Positions 30,691 through 42,400 of a stretch of 64,000 nucleotides of DNA are shown piece by piece; within the stretch, counting starts at the first letter, position 1, and every line of letters starts with the position of its first letter. The stretch is taken from assembly GCA_963921935.1 (NCBI GenBank), contig OY998181.1:138593423-138657422 (forward strand). Reading direction: 5' to 3'. Below the pieces are notes generated by a model. It saw only the letters and a list, made by a program, of their open reading frames with translations, was not told where the DNA came from and ran no database searches. The position numbers were made by a program, and so were the translations under genes. Origin of the DNA: Galeruca laticollis. Its lineage: Eukaryota; Arthropoda; Insecta; Coleoptera; Chrysomelidae.

Positions 30691-31315
30691 AAAGAAAACA
30701 TTTCTGAAAGTATGTAAATAATATATTGAATACGGCTGTCCTAAAATTTGATTGTAAACGTCCTTGAAAATTGCGCCGCGGGTTAAAATGTTTTTTCATA
30801 TTTTTTGTACGTTTTTAAAAAATAAGATTACAACTCCAAGTTAATTGTAAAATAATTTTTTTATAAAACATATACATGTAATTTTATAATGTAACTTCTG
30901 TCAGTCTGACGATGCTAGCAATATCTAAACAATTTTCTATAATAATTATAATAAAGAACAAAAATGTAATATTGCACATATTATATTGTGAGAGATGAAA
31001 CATAATAACGATTGATTATCATTATTAAGAAAAATTAATAGATTTAATATACTTCTCAAAAACAAATCCAGGTATTTCGGCAAACTGATGTGAAGCTATT
31101 ATCGAACAAAAGCGGTCGCAATAACAGATGCAAACCAAGACATTCTTATGGATTTGCCCACTATAGATATGTAGCAGCCAGAAAACAAGGATTATTATTA
31201 GATATTTCTTGAATTAAATATGTTATTTTGTTTAAATTTTGATCCTTTGGGACAGGTGTTGTATCAGTCTGGGGGAGGTATAATTACCTCCTATTACCCC
31301 CGTACATCCGTCATT
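30691..31315 (+). other. No gene seen
   Basis: AT-rich. A short near-palindrome, GGGGGAGGTATAATTACCTCC, lies at about 31270-31290. No gene supported. Confidence 0.3.
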
Positions 31316-31639
31316 TATCATAAGAACAAAAAAATTCAGGTAAATTAATTTTAGGTAAATTCGCTAAATCATTATTAGTATTTGTGGCAGCCAACGGTTT
31401 GCTGTTGCGAAATATCATTCACTATATTATTTAAATGTTGATCAATAATAGCTTCAGCTAACCCTGTATGTTTAACCCTCCAGTACTAACATGATTTCTA
31501 TGACGTTAGCACTAACATTGGTCTATGAGACCAAATTTAGAAAATGACATTTTTTTATATTGTTTATGAAAAAAGCGAAAATTTAAGTACTCCATTTATT
31601 GATAATTATAACATCTTATTATAAATATTTAGATTAAAA

Positions 31640-33620
31640 TTAGTCATGTTCGTCACTTCCATGTCCCTGGCAATCGCTGCATATTGCAGTAACGTGTTCT
31701 AAACATAAAAATTTGCCACATTGATTACATTTATACGTGGCCTTCCGACTTTTTTTCGTGCTACAGAAGAAACATCTACCGTAGGGCCTGTCCTGATCTT
31801 GAGCAAGGGTTTCGATTTCTATTTGGCATATTTCTCTTATTCGCATTCGAGATAAACGTGGAACTTGTTGAACCATTGCACGCCTTCTGAGATGATCTGT
31901 AATCAAGTCAATTGACAGCTTTTCTAGAAAAACTCTTCTAAGCATATCCGAGTCCTGATTTTTTGAAATAAAGATGGCGAATGCATTTGTAGCAGCGATA
32001 TTTAGTAATCGATAAAAGTGTTTTTAAATGAAACTCACGGTCTCTAGTTAATTCCACAATGTAATAAAAGTTATTGAAAATTCTAAAAAATTGACAATTG
32101 TTTCGATAAATCAATATCATCGTGAGAATGACAGAAGTTACATTTCATTTTATGCCTACCTGATGCTTAGTAGTTATTTTTGGCTAGACCAAGAAGTAAC
32201 CTAACTTGTGATTGGCTTAATATGAGCATATTACACGAAGTAAGGGTCGAGACAGTTAATTTAATCGATAAAAAATTACCAAAGGCCACCTTCTTGTGTT
32301 CCTGGCACAGTTATAATTTGAACATAATTGATCGACTGTGTCAACACCGCCTTTTGTATGATTGTACATCATAAGGATTTCTGGTTTTCCCGTATTTTCG
32401 TCGATGCTCTATCATCGTCATACATTGACGATATGAGAAGTACATTTTTTCCTTTTTTCGGAATGTATGACACTAATGTACATTTCTCTTCAAAACCGAA
32501 CATACTTGAACCCTCTGGTCTAGTACCTTCCAGAAATTGGCATGGTAGTTCACGCTTATTCTTCTTTATTGTGCCAATCATAGTTAATTTTTTTTCTAAA
32601 AGGCTCTTACATAATGGTAAACCAGTTGTCCATGGTGATATTTCTTCCAGTATTGGCTATAGGTTGTGCAAGTCTCTCAACAACTGCTTTTCCGGTATTC
32701 TCCAGCTGAAAAAGATCCAGAGGGCTGCCTCCCGACGTAAATAAACTTCCATGTTTAATGTATAAAACGTCCTTGTATCTAGTAAGGCAAGTATTTTAAT
32801 ACCGTACTTTTCGGGCTTACTGGGGATGTACTTTCTGAAATTACACTTTCCACGAAAACCTGGAAGCATTTCGTCCACAGTAGTATACTGCGATGGAGTA
32901 TAATTTGCTTTCCAGTTTGAAATAAATAATTCAAACAGATCACGTACGGCCACCAACTTATCTGTTTTTTGTCTCTCAGGTCGATTGCTTTTATTGTCAA
33001 ACCTCAAATGTCTCAACAAGAATCGAAAACGTTCTAGTGACATCGTTAGCCTAAACATTTCAATTGACGTACCGTTGGTCTTCCACAAGTCTTCTGCAAT
33101 GAAACGATTGGTTTTGCGCACGGCGGAGAGGTATAAGAGCCCTAGAAATGGTTTCACTTCAATTATATCCGTAGTAGTCGATGTTCGATATTCACGAATA
33201 CTGTTTCTGGGATATTGATAAATTCATGTTTTCTACAAGTAAGTTTAATATTTCATCAGTGAATAAGCATGGCCAAATATCCAAAATACTTAATGAATTG
33301 CGTGCTGGTCCTTTTACGCCTGGTAAGTGAATGATAATATTTTTTGCAGCAGTTTTAACTTTTTGATTTGGGGGGTGGTTTTTCCATGTTGTATATTTGT
33401 CTTTACCAGTAAAGATGGGATCCGTAAGCTTTGCTCTCTTGTTAGGATGAGAATTGTGATATGCAGTTATGTCTTATAACTCTTGTTCCGATTCGGAATC
33501 TTCTTCACGCTCCTCTACATGGTGTTCCTCATCATCTGGAATATTAATTCGATTTTCCTCCTCGTCTACCTCTTCCCATAACCTTCTTAGTCGTTCTTGC
33601 TATTTTTCGTAATAACTCAT
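31640..33620 (-). pseudogene. piggyBac PB-1 transposase, broken
   Basis: The frame starts MSYYEK at 33620, is acidic (EEHHVEEREEDSESEQEL), then shows GVKGPARN, EMFRLTMSLERFRFLLRHLR, TTVDEMLPGFRGKCNFRKYI (first catalytic Asp), MIGTIKKNKRELPCQF, RNTRRWPLVIFYRLLNIAAT and the C-terminal cysteine cluster CFFCSTKKSRKATYKCNQC. Stops and frameshifts occur throughout, and a short repeat splits it at 32018-32261. It belongs to the DDE_Tnp_1_7 family and is inactive. Confidence 0.9.
32018..32261 (+). mobile_element. Short nonautonomous element, copy 1
   Basis: A 244-bp insert running from GTGTTTTTAAATGAAACTCAC to GTCGAGACAGTTAATT, flanked by TAATCGATAAAA (32006-32017 and 32262-32273). Removing it restores the piggyBac frame (WPLVIFYRLLNIAATNAF). 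A related copy in opposite orientation lies at 51807-52093. The class is unknown. Confidence 0.75.
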
Positions 33621-34365
33621 GTCTAAAACTAACAATACTTTAGTATGCAATGTTACTAAAATATAAATTATATTACCTTTTATTCTACTCGTAGTTCAAA
33701 TAAATAGTATTGTAGCACCACTACTAACATCCGTCCAGGAGACCAAATAATGTACAAAATCGCCAAAAACCCTGACGCACACCTACTAAAAGAACTGCAG
33801 AACTGCTCGATAATTAACTAAAATTAAGATACAAGCAACTGTTTAGTACGCAATTTTGCAAAACAATAAAAAAATCTCACCTTTTCTTAGAACTCAAATA
33901 ATACCGTCACTACTAACATGCGTCCGGGAGATCAAACACCTGTAAAATCGCAAAAATTGCTAATACACACCTCAAATTCACACAACTGGTCGACAACTAA
34001 ATAAAATGAAGATAGCTAGCCGCACCCATGCGACGAAAGGCTACTTGCAATGATTCGGAAAGAAAAGTGGGAGGTCGGTCTCTCAGGCGGCATGTTAGTA
34101 CTGGAGGGTTAAAAAAGTTTTCTTCGAATGTTTCCCATTCAACTGAGTTATCACTGTCGGAATAAAAAATGTCTAACTCTGACTGAACAGACTGAAAATC
34201 TGTCCAAGATAAATGAACTTTTTCCAATCTTGTTCGTAATTCGTAAAGTTGTTCTGAGTTACTGAAGTTGGAAACATAAGAACCGAAACGAGTTAGTGAA
34301 GCTTTAGTTCTGCCCCGTTTTTGTGTCGAAATTTTAATTTTATTTTGAATTTCTTCTTTCGACAT

Positions 34366-35558
34366 TTTCGTTTATTGTTATTTAATTTAATTTGCTAATA
34401 CAAATGTAAATATTAAATTCCTAATCAATGAATATATTTAAATGTGGTTATTTATACCTACAACGGTATCATACAGACGAAAGAAATAAAAAGTATGAAA
34501 TCTGTGAATGCAATAAGCGATAACGAAATTTCACAAGTTAATGGACACCTGCTGTCGGTCGGTTGACCGCCAAAAAATCAATATTTTTATCTAGCTGCGT
34601 GCTTGTTGTTTGTAGACATAACATTCGTCGAACTGGCGACTATGAATTTGTATTTTCTCGATGAAATAAATATTCCACTGCTATCTGCTACTGAAGCTGA
34701 ATAGGCTTAAATTGACGTACTTACATTAAATATTCCGTCATGTATGTATTTGTTTGAAATGAATGATACGAAGGACCTGTTTTTCTTAGAAGTAATTCAT
34801 AGGTTGATGATTATAAAAACTGATGATAACATCGGTCTCGAACTGGCCAATATAGTGGGTACGTGTAGGCTTTTCTACACCTCCGTGTTTGCTGAATGAA
34901 TTAATGAATTGAGAGAAACACCACACTGATTTCAATACTACTAACTATATTTAAATTCATTACAGTACAGTAATACAAAATAACACAATAGCATGGGTTC
35001 GTCTTAAAACCAAAAGTATAAGTGAGAACAGAGAGTAGTGATGGGATAACTCGAATGAAGAAAAACCTGTTATTCGAATTGTCCAAATAATCGTCATCAT
35101 CCGATTATTGCATTTGAGTATTCGAATGAATAACTCGTATGATTCGTAACCGTATCGGAAACCGGAATCGGATCTCGCCTCGCCTTCGTTTTCGGCAATT
35201 CATCAGTGCTCCCTATTCAGTCAAACTTTTAGATGTTTTTAAACCGGGACGGCGCCTTGAATTAGTTTTGCGGTTTCTTTGTTCATTTTCAATGTTAGGA
35301 ATAATAGTAATAGTGAATTAGGAAACATAAAATTAACTTTAATTTAAACTAGATATATTGAAAAGTGGGTTTTTAGTTTTCACGAATTAAATTACATAAG
35401 TAAAACAGCATGTTCATCATATTTTATTAATGAAAAACGATCACATAATAAAAAAATAATTAACAACTGAAATTAATTTATAATGAAAAACTAAACATAT
35501 TAAAATTAAAAAAAACAGATAATTTTGTATAGGTACTATACTATACTATATTCCACTA
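34366..35558 (+). other. No gene seen
   Basis: Intergenic sequence between the BEL gag fragment and a hAT remnant. Short open stretches on both strands have no recognisable domain. Confidence 0.3.
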
Positions 35559-36825
35559 TCACAAATCCCCTAACGGAAAAGAATTAAGGAACACTATTTG
35601 GTTTAAATTATCTGGAGCCAGTCGGTTTCTTCTTAGATTTGTTAATTGTCCCGTTTTAGAGAATACTCTCTCTGACGGGACTGATGTGCTTGGAATGCAC
35701 AAATATTTTTGGGCAAGTTGGTACTACTCCGGTAAAATCACTTTGTGTTTTGCCCAAAACTCCAGTGGATTTTTTTTCTGTCCAATGGTGGCATCTCCAA
35801 ATACTGCCTCAGCATAAGTGCACCTGTACTTGTAGGGGTGATATATGACACTTTTTGTAGAATTTTTTTATAAAAATGTGACCAAATATCTATTACCACA
35901 GAATCACCACTTATTTCTTCGAAAATATTCACAATTACCTTTGCTTTAGCAGAAATTAATCTACTTAGTTCATCACTAACCCAGTTTTGTGCATTAGCTG
36001 CATTCTCTTCTGATACGAAACCAATTTTTTTGAACCGCGGGTCTAGAAAGGCAGCTTTTGCAACAATCTCATTTGTTTCTAAAATGCCTAGTCTACGAGT
36101 AATAGTTTCTAGAAGAAATGTCCTTAAATTTTCCCCCACCTCCGTATCGGCTTTCAAGTTGCTAAGTGTAAATTGATAACCTCTAATTAGCGGCACTATC
36201 AAAGAAATAGGGATAAGTTTCGGCCGAAAATATTGTAGTCAGGTCATCAGCGTGTTTCAAAATTTTTACGACGTCATTAAAGATGCTCCATTCTTCAGCA
36301 TCTAAAAATTCTGGGCATTTTGTCTGATCAGCTACAGCAACACTTAGCGGACTTTTAACTTTTAACATTCTCTCCAACATTAGAAAACACGAATTCCGTT
36401 TAGTGGCAACATCTTGCTTACTTTTTAATGTTGGTAATTTGATTTGTTCCAGCACAGTTTTTAATTTTTCTGTAGCAATGACACTAGGCTTAAAATGTCC
36501 AACAAGTGTTCAACATTTTTTTTCAAATCTGACTTAATCTGTCATTGTTGGATAAAGCATCGTGATCGCTTAAATTAAGCGTGTGTGCAACGCATGTGTG
36601 ATGGTATTTTTGGAGGCAATCAGTTATTCCCCTTTTAATGCTGGCTCCATCGTCTACAACAACTGTCACTACTTTATCAAAAACGTTCCATTCATCCAAA
36701 ATCGATTTTAATGATTCTGCAATTACTTCTTCACCTGTGTAACTGTTGTACAAGTCCTTTGTAGCTGAAACCCGTTAAAAATGAAGTGACAGGTAACACT
36801 AATGTAAGCATTATTGCTATCGGAT
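35559..36825 (-). pseudogene. hAT transposase (ZBED-type) remnant
   Basis: Minus strand: NNAYISVTCHFIFNGFQLQ (36825-36770), VTVVVDDGASIKRGITDCLQ and CVAHTLNLSDHDAL (36750-36530), SKQDVATKRNSCFLMLERML (about 36410), AAFLDPRFKKIGFVSEENA (about 36040), and the dimerisation tail QKYLCIPSTSVPSERVFSKT followed by GQLTNLRRNRLAP to a stop at 35559. Frameshifts lie near 36770, 36510, 36190 and 35735. The 5' side is cut by a palindrome-rich repeat at about 36826. The N-terminal BED finger is missing. Confidence 0.85.
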
Positions 36826-37010
36826 GTCCGTATACCAGATAACACAAGGTAATCCATGGAATATCCATTGGACGTCCATTTGTGGACACAACGGCTGTCC
36901 AACGGACGTCCGTCATTTGTACATAAGACATCGTTTGGACTATACAAAAAATACAAAAATGGACGTCCACTTGGACATTTCATGGACTTCTTGTGGACTA
37001 CTTTTGGAAA
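36826..37010. repeat. Palindrome-rich insert with repeated GGACGTCC
   Basis: The octamer palindrome GGACGTCC occurs at 36870, 36904 and 36961, with further half-sites such as GGATGTCC, TTGGAC and TGTGGAC every 15-30 bases in both orientations. It abuts hAT coding sequence at about 36826. It is not coding in a meaningful way, although several frames stay open because the motif avoids stops. Confidence 0.7.
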
Positions 37011-38521
37011 TGAATTTTTAATTACAAATGTATACTTTTTATATTATATTAATATCACCAAGTACAATGCCAAAAATTAAAACAAGTTTCTTAAAGATAA
37101 AAGCATTTATTTTTCTTTATTTAAAAAGTTTTATTTATATTTCTATTTTTGTACGCATCTCTTCCTGAACTCCGCCGCAACAATTTTCTAACAGCCGTTT
37201 CTACAGTATTAATATACAAATTGGAAGCAGCTGTAAAAAAATTCATGTCTTCGAATAGTAAAAGATCTTGTGTAAAATTGGAATTCCATCAAATATATCA
37301 TGCAAAATGTTTGGTGTTTGATCAATGCAATTTAATATTTTTTTATTTAAGTTGACATTTATACAATTCAAATTCCAAGTAATATCATTATAATTGAAAT
37401 TGTGTATTCCTCAATAATAATGAATTCTTTTAACGAAAAGTAAAACAGGCCGCTGACTTGCCTATGAATAAAGCACATATGTTAGTTTCCTTAAATGCTC
37501 TTTTTTATTTTGTTCCATCAAAAGTAAATTCCTTAGAAATTTTGTCAGATATTGTGGAGATGAAGTATCTTTTGATAATGTCGTAGGCATCTTTACCACC
37601 CAGTTTTCTTCTGTGATGAACCTATAAAATTCATGTGACGTTATTCTGAAAATTAAGTAGGTACAGTACAGCTGATATCTCATGATAAGGAGTTGTGGCC
37701 AATGCTCCATAGATAAGTTAGAGAAGGTTGAATGATCCTTACAATTATTGAGTACAATACAATTTAATGTGCAATATTACCAACATAAAATTTAACAATT
37801 CTAAGAAAATTTGGTCATTCTGGTAACAAGAATAACACGTTCAAGAGAACAAATACATTGTCGCTTATTATGCTTACAACAAAAAAAAGGAAATATAATT
37901 TACAGCTTGTTTGAAATTATTTTGGTCCTTTAGATAGAGTTCCGCTTCTGCCAAAGTTGCCTCATTGTCAATAGGACAATTAAATTTTAGGTGGAAATTT
38001 TCAGCTATTTCCTCAGCAGTTGTAGATGCAATAGACATCTTCTATCAATTGATAAATACCGGCTTTTATAGAACTTAGTTTTTTCGTTAGGCCATCGGAC
38101 ATCCCTTCTAAAAGAAAACATTACCCTAATATAAATTTAAGTACCACATTTATTTATTCACGGACCTTGCCCACTATTAGTACAGTTACAAATAAAAAAA
38201 ACTTCAAAATAGAGAGTCAATCTAAATAATATATCATAATAGTAAAAAACTAACAGCAAAGAGCATAAATATATTAACAGGTACAAAATCGAAACAAATA
38301 ATAAGCTCACGGAATTTAAGTAACAGTAAGTTGAAACACCTTCACAAAACAACAAAAGCTTGAAGATAGATAAATCATTATGAATTTTTATGTTATATAT
38401 CCTTACCGATCATTTTTTTTATCTCTGCACAACGGCCGTTGTTTTGAGTTTGTATAACATTATTTGCAGTTTTATTTAAAAACAAACAAAAAACATATTG
38501 AAAAATTTACGTTTTAAACCA

Positions 38522-38651
38522 TGTTCAGACTATGTCGAATGATGTTGATCGATACGATCGATTAAAATGTCAAACAGTGTGTATATACGTGTCGCTCGAC
38601 TAATTTGGACAAAAAGAAAGTCAAAAAGTGTTGATCGACATAGTCTGAACA
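38522..38651. mobile_element. MITE with 17-bp perfect terminal inverted repeats
   Basis: TGTTCAGACTATGTCGA at 38522-38538 and its exact complement at 38635-38651 bound 130 bases. No target duplication was seen. It lies in an intron of the DUF4806-type gene. Confidence 0.7.
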
Positions 38652-38817
38652 CATCTTATGTTATTGCCATTGCCTGAAAACTAATACTTCGACGCTCAAA
38701 ATAAAAAAAAAACTGAAAACTTACCAATATGGTTATTTTCATTTTGATTAAGTTGATTCTCAAGCATATTTTTCTGCTGTGTTCTTTCTAAAATAAAAAT
38801 ATTATCAATATATTAAC

Positions 38818-39279
38818 TGTTAGCTCAAAGAACAATGGACTGTATATTTATTCAATTATGCAATCAGCGAATCGACAACATGTAAAATAAGCTCCAATTA
38901 AATCGTACTTACCAAAGAACCACACACTATGAGTTTTCACGATCGATCGTTTGGATTACAGTTGAATATAGTGAAAGTCCTGGCCTTTGTGACACTAATT
39001 AAAGTTTATTTTAACGTCTATATCTGCGAATAATATCACAAGAGAATAAAAGAAGTTGACACACGTCGCGGTTTAACAAATTTTGAGGTTTTACAAAAAG
39101 AGTTGATTTTTAGTGAAATTGAAACGAATTGTTCCTCGGCGATAGCGGTAACGATAATGACCAGAATTAAAAACTAGTACTTTATCAAAAATGTATAAGA
39201 ACTCAGTTTAAAATTTAATGAAAATAGTCCATGAGCGGCGTGCCGAATTTTTATGAAAACTAAGGGGGTGGCGCGAACA
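38818..39279 (-). repeat. BEL-2 3' LTR
   Basis: 462 bp, plus-strand form TGTTAGCTCAAAG...GGTGGCGCGAACA. Two mismatches to the 5' LTR. Confidence 0.95.
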
Positions 39280-39444
39280 TACCGCCCACCAAAATTGGAA
39301 TGGTTGTCCAATTTTAGCACTAGGGAGATAAGCGAAACTTTAGAAAATGGAGGAACTAGTAAAGAAAGTTACCACGCCTGGTAACAAAACAAGATACAAA
39401 ACAAAATAGAACAGACAAAAAAAATAAAGAAAATGAAGAGAAAA

Positions 39445-42400
39445 TCATTCCGGAAGTGGAATGAGCTTGTTAACTGGACGTGTAAGAACGCCAGTGGGAG
39501 TTTGAAGGAAGACAACGCGTGAAACACCGTCTTCTCCGTACTTCAGTTCAGTAACGCGAGCCAAGGGCCAAGATAAGGGAGAAGAGTTCATTCCTTTCAA
39601 TATTACAACGTCGCCCGTTTTGAGCGGATGAGCCGATGTAGTCCACTTAGTACGTTGAGTCAAGGTATTGAGGTATTCCCGAGACCAACGACGCCAAAAT
39701 GATTGTGAAATGTGTGAAATAATCTTCCAACGGGAGGTTAAAGAAATGTCTTCCGAGAGCGGGATTTCAGGTCTTGATAAGAGAGGGACACCAATAAGAA
39801 AATGACCTGGACTGAGATACATGGATGCTTCATTGGGGTCTGAGGACAATGAGCATAGAGGTCGACTATTGAGAATAGCTTTGATTCGTGCAAAAAGTGT
39901 GGCATACTCCTCCGCAGTGAAGGTAATTTCAGCACACAAGCGATATAACAAATTCTTGACAGATTTAACGGCTGCTTCCCACAGCCCGCCAAAGTTAGGG
40001 GCAGATGGAGGATTAAAAAACCACTTAATTTCGCGCTTCGACAAAGTACTCAAGATCTCGTCATGATTTGTTTGGAGGAAATGATAAACTTCCTGAATGT
40101 GCCTGTTGGCACCAATAAAGTTCCGACCTTGATCGGATAAGAAGGAATGAGGAAGACCTCTACGAGCGATAAACCTATCGAGCGCTGCTAAGAAGATGTC
40201 AGTAGAAAGTTCGGAAGCAAACTCCAAATGTACAGCCTTAGTCGCGGTACAAACAAAAACGCATAGGTAGCCTTTGGTAACGGTGGCTTTACGGAGACGA
40301 GAAGCACGAACTTGAAATGGGCCGGCATAATCAACACCTGTGTTAAGAAAGGGTCTACCTGGCTGAACTCGACAAGGGGGTAAATCGGCCATAATTGGCT
40401 GAATAGTGGAAGCTCGAAAGCGATGACAAGTGAGGCATTGGTGAATCACTTTACGTATAAGCTGACGTAATGAAAGAATCCAATACTGAACACGGATTAA
40501 AGCTTGACACGTGGTGGGTCCAGCGTGCAAGGCGGTTAAATGATAGTGCTTGCATATGAGCATAGAGAGGTGAGCTGATCGGGGCAATAATATTGGATGT
40601 TGTGCATTGTAATTTAGTTGAGAGTTTTTGAGTCTACCGCCCACCCTGAGGACCCCATGGTCATCAAGAAAGGGGATCAATTTGCAAAGAGAATTAACTG
40701 TTTTAGTGACTCGTATTTCCTGCAGAACACCAGCAAAATGTTGTGACTGCGTACGCACGATGATTGTACGTAATCCATCTTGTAATTCAATAACGCTCAA
40801 AGAACCTGCGGAGGGAGGTTTAGAATAATTACGGGATTTACAATTGAAAACGAAACGTCACATCCAAGCAACAACTCGCTGCATACGTGTAAAGGAAGAG
40901 AATCGTAGAGAGAATTCTTCAAATGAGGGATCGGGTTGAACAGTGATGAGTGCTAGGGGACTCGGTTTGAACTCTAATAAAGATGCGGAGTTGAAATTGG
41001 TACTGCGAAAGGGAATAGGCCATTGCTGGTGGTAATCGGTCAATAGCGGTGGACCTCGAGTCCATAAGTGAAATATCTTGTCTTGAAGAAAATTAGAAGC
41101 AGATAACCCACGTGAAGCCATGTCAGCGGGATTGAGAGCAGAAGGACAGTGGGACCACGTTAAATTAGGAGGTGAATGACCGACAATATGAGCAATTCGA
41201 TGTGAAACAAAAGTTTTGAGAGTATGAGGGGGAGTGTGTAACCATGTAAGTACTATTTCAGAATCCGAAAAAAGTCTGATATCAGATAACGGTTTCGGAT
41301 ACCGAATATGCAAAACCGAATTGATTAGATCAATTAAAAGTACTGCGGCGCAAAGTTCAAGTCTAGAGATAGAGAGTGTTTTTAGTGGGGCAACACGAGT
41401 TTTGGCCTTACACAAAAAGGAATGGCGCGAGTTAGCGGATTCGAAACATATGTACACTACTGCAGCATAAGCAAGAGACGAGGCATCCGCGAAACCTATC
41501 AGGTGTATTTGATCGAAATACATGTTAGGAATGACGCAACGAGGAATAATGAGCGTGGCGATGCGATCAAGATTATTGATAAGATGGTTCCAATGTATTG
41601 CAATTTCAGAGGTAACTGGTTGATCCCAATCAAGTTTAGCGAGCCATATATTCTGGATAATAATTTTAAAGGAAATGACGAGTGGAGACAAAAATCCATT
41701 TGGGTCAAATATTTTAGCTAAGAAGGAAAGCATGTTACGCTTAGTACAAGCCGCTTGAAAAGGTTGAACTCTGAATACAAAGCAGTCTCGAGATGGTTCC
41801 CAATTCAAACCTAAAACTTTTAACGAATTGTCCTCATCATTAAACTGTAGAGGAGCTTCTAAATGGCTAGGAGGCAAGTCTCTAAGAAGCTGAGGGTGAC
41901 TAGACGACCATTTGCGTAGTTCAAACCCTCCAGACGAAAGTAATTGTATTAATTGCATTTGCAAATCCAATGCGGATGGAATGTCGTCCGCACCGGAAAT
42001 GATATCGTCAACATAAGTCTGGTTTAATAAGGCTTGTGAAGCTAAAGGAAAACGATGTCCTTCATCTTGAACGAGTTGCTGGAGAACGCGCATGGCAAGA
42101 AAAGCGGAGGGAGCTAAGCCATAAGTTACGGTGTTTAGCTCAGCTTCTTGTTCAGGAAGATTGGCTTTGGGTTTCCAGAGGATATGCTGCATGTGACGAT
42201 CTTGTTCATGTACCAGAATTTGTCGATACATTTGTCGAATGTCGCAGCAAAGAGCAATTCGAGAAAGTCGAAAATTGAGTAATATGTCTGAAACAGCTGA
42301 CTGTAACTTGGGTCCTTTGATTAGGCAATCATTGAGGGACAGACCAGAAGAGTCGGGACTAGATGCATTGAAAACTACTCGGATTTTGTTGCCATGATTT

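Larger units (their letters stand above)
31476..34108 (-). mobile_element. piggyBac element PB-1 with TTAA duplication
   Basis: Ends are perfect 18-base inverted repeats, CCCTCCAGTACTAACATG (31476) and its complement ending at 34108, flanked by TTAA at 31472-31475 and 34109-34112. Subterminal motifs CTACTAACAT(C/G)CGTCC recur near 33725 and 33910. The element is 2,633 bp, including a 244-bp short element inserted later. It interrupts a BEL gag frame. Confidence 0.95.
31316..34365 (-). pseudogene. BEL/Pao gag fragment, interrupted by piggyBac PB-1
   Basis: From 34365 the frame reads RGRTKASLTRFGSYVSNFSN, QLYELRTRLEKVHLSWTDFQ and SVQSELDIFYSD to position 34113, where TTAA and a piggyBac end interrupt it. 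Across the insertion (31475 downwards) it continues HTGLAEAIIDQHLNNIVNDI, then after a frameshift NDLANLPKINLPEFFCSYDK, the start of the DUF1759 gag domain, and stops. This is the N-terminal gag of a third BEL/Pao copy. No LTR or pol remains. Confidence 0.75.

Noticed and set aside
36723..37080. Open frames on both strands through the GGACGTCC repeat
   Set aside because: The palindromic motif avoids stop codons in several frames; the residues are low-complexity and only the part before 36825 is hAT coding.
38408..38455. Additional DUF4806-type gene exon (NNGRCAEIKKMI before a GTAAGG donor)
   Set aside because: The donor looks good but no AG acceptor lies before it, so it was left out of the exon list.
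40858..40860. TGA in BEL-2 as a selenocysteine codon
   Set aside because: No selenocysteine insertion element or family precedent; a nonsense mutation is simpler.
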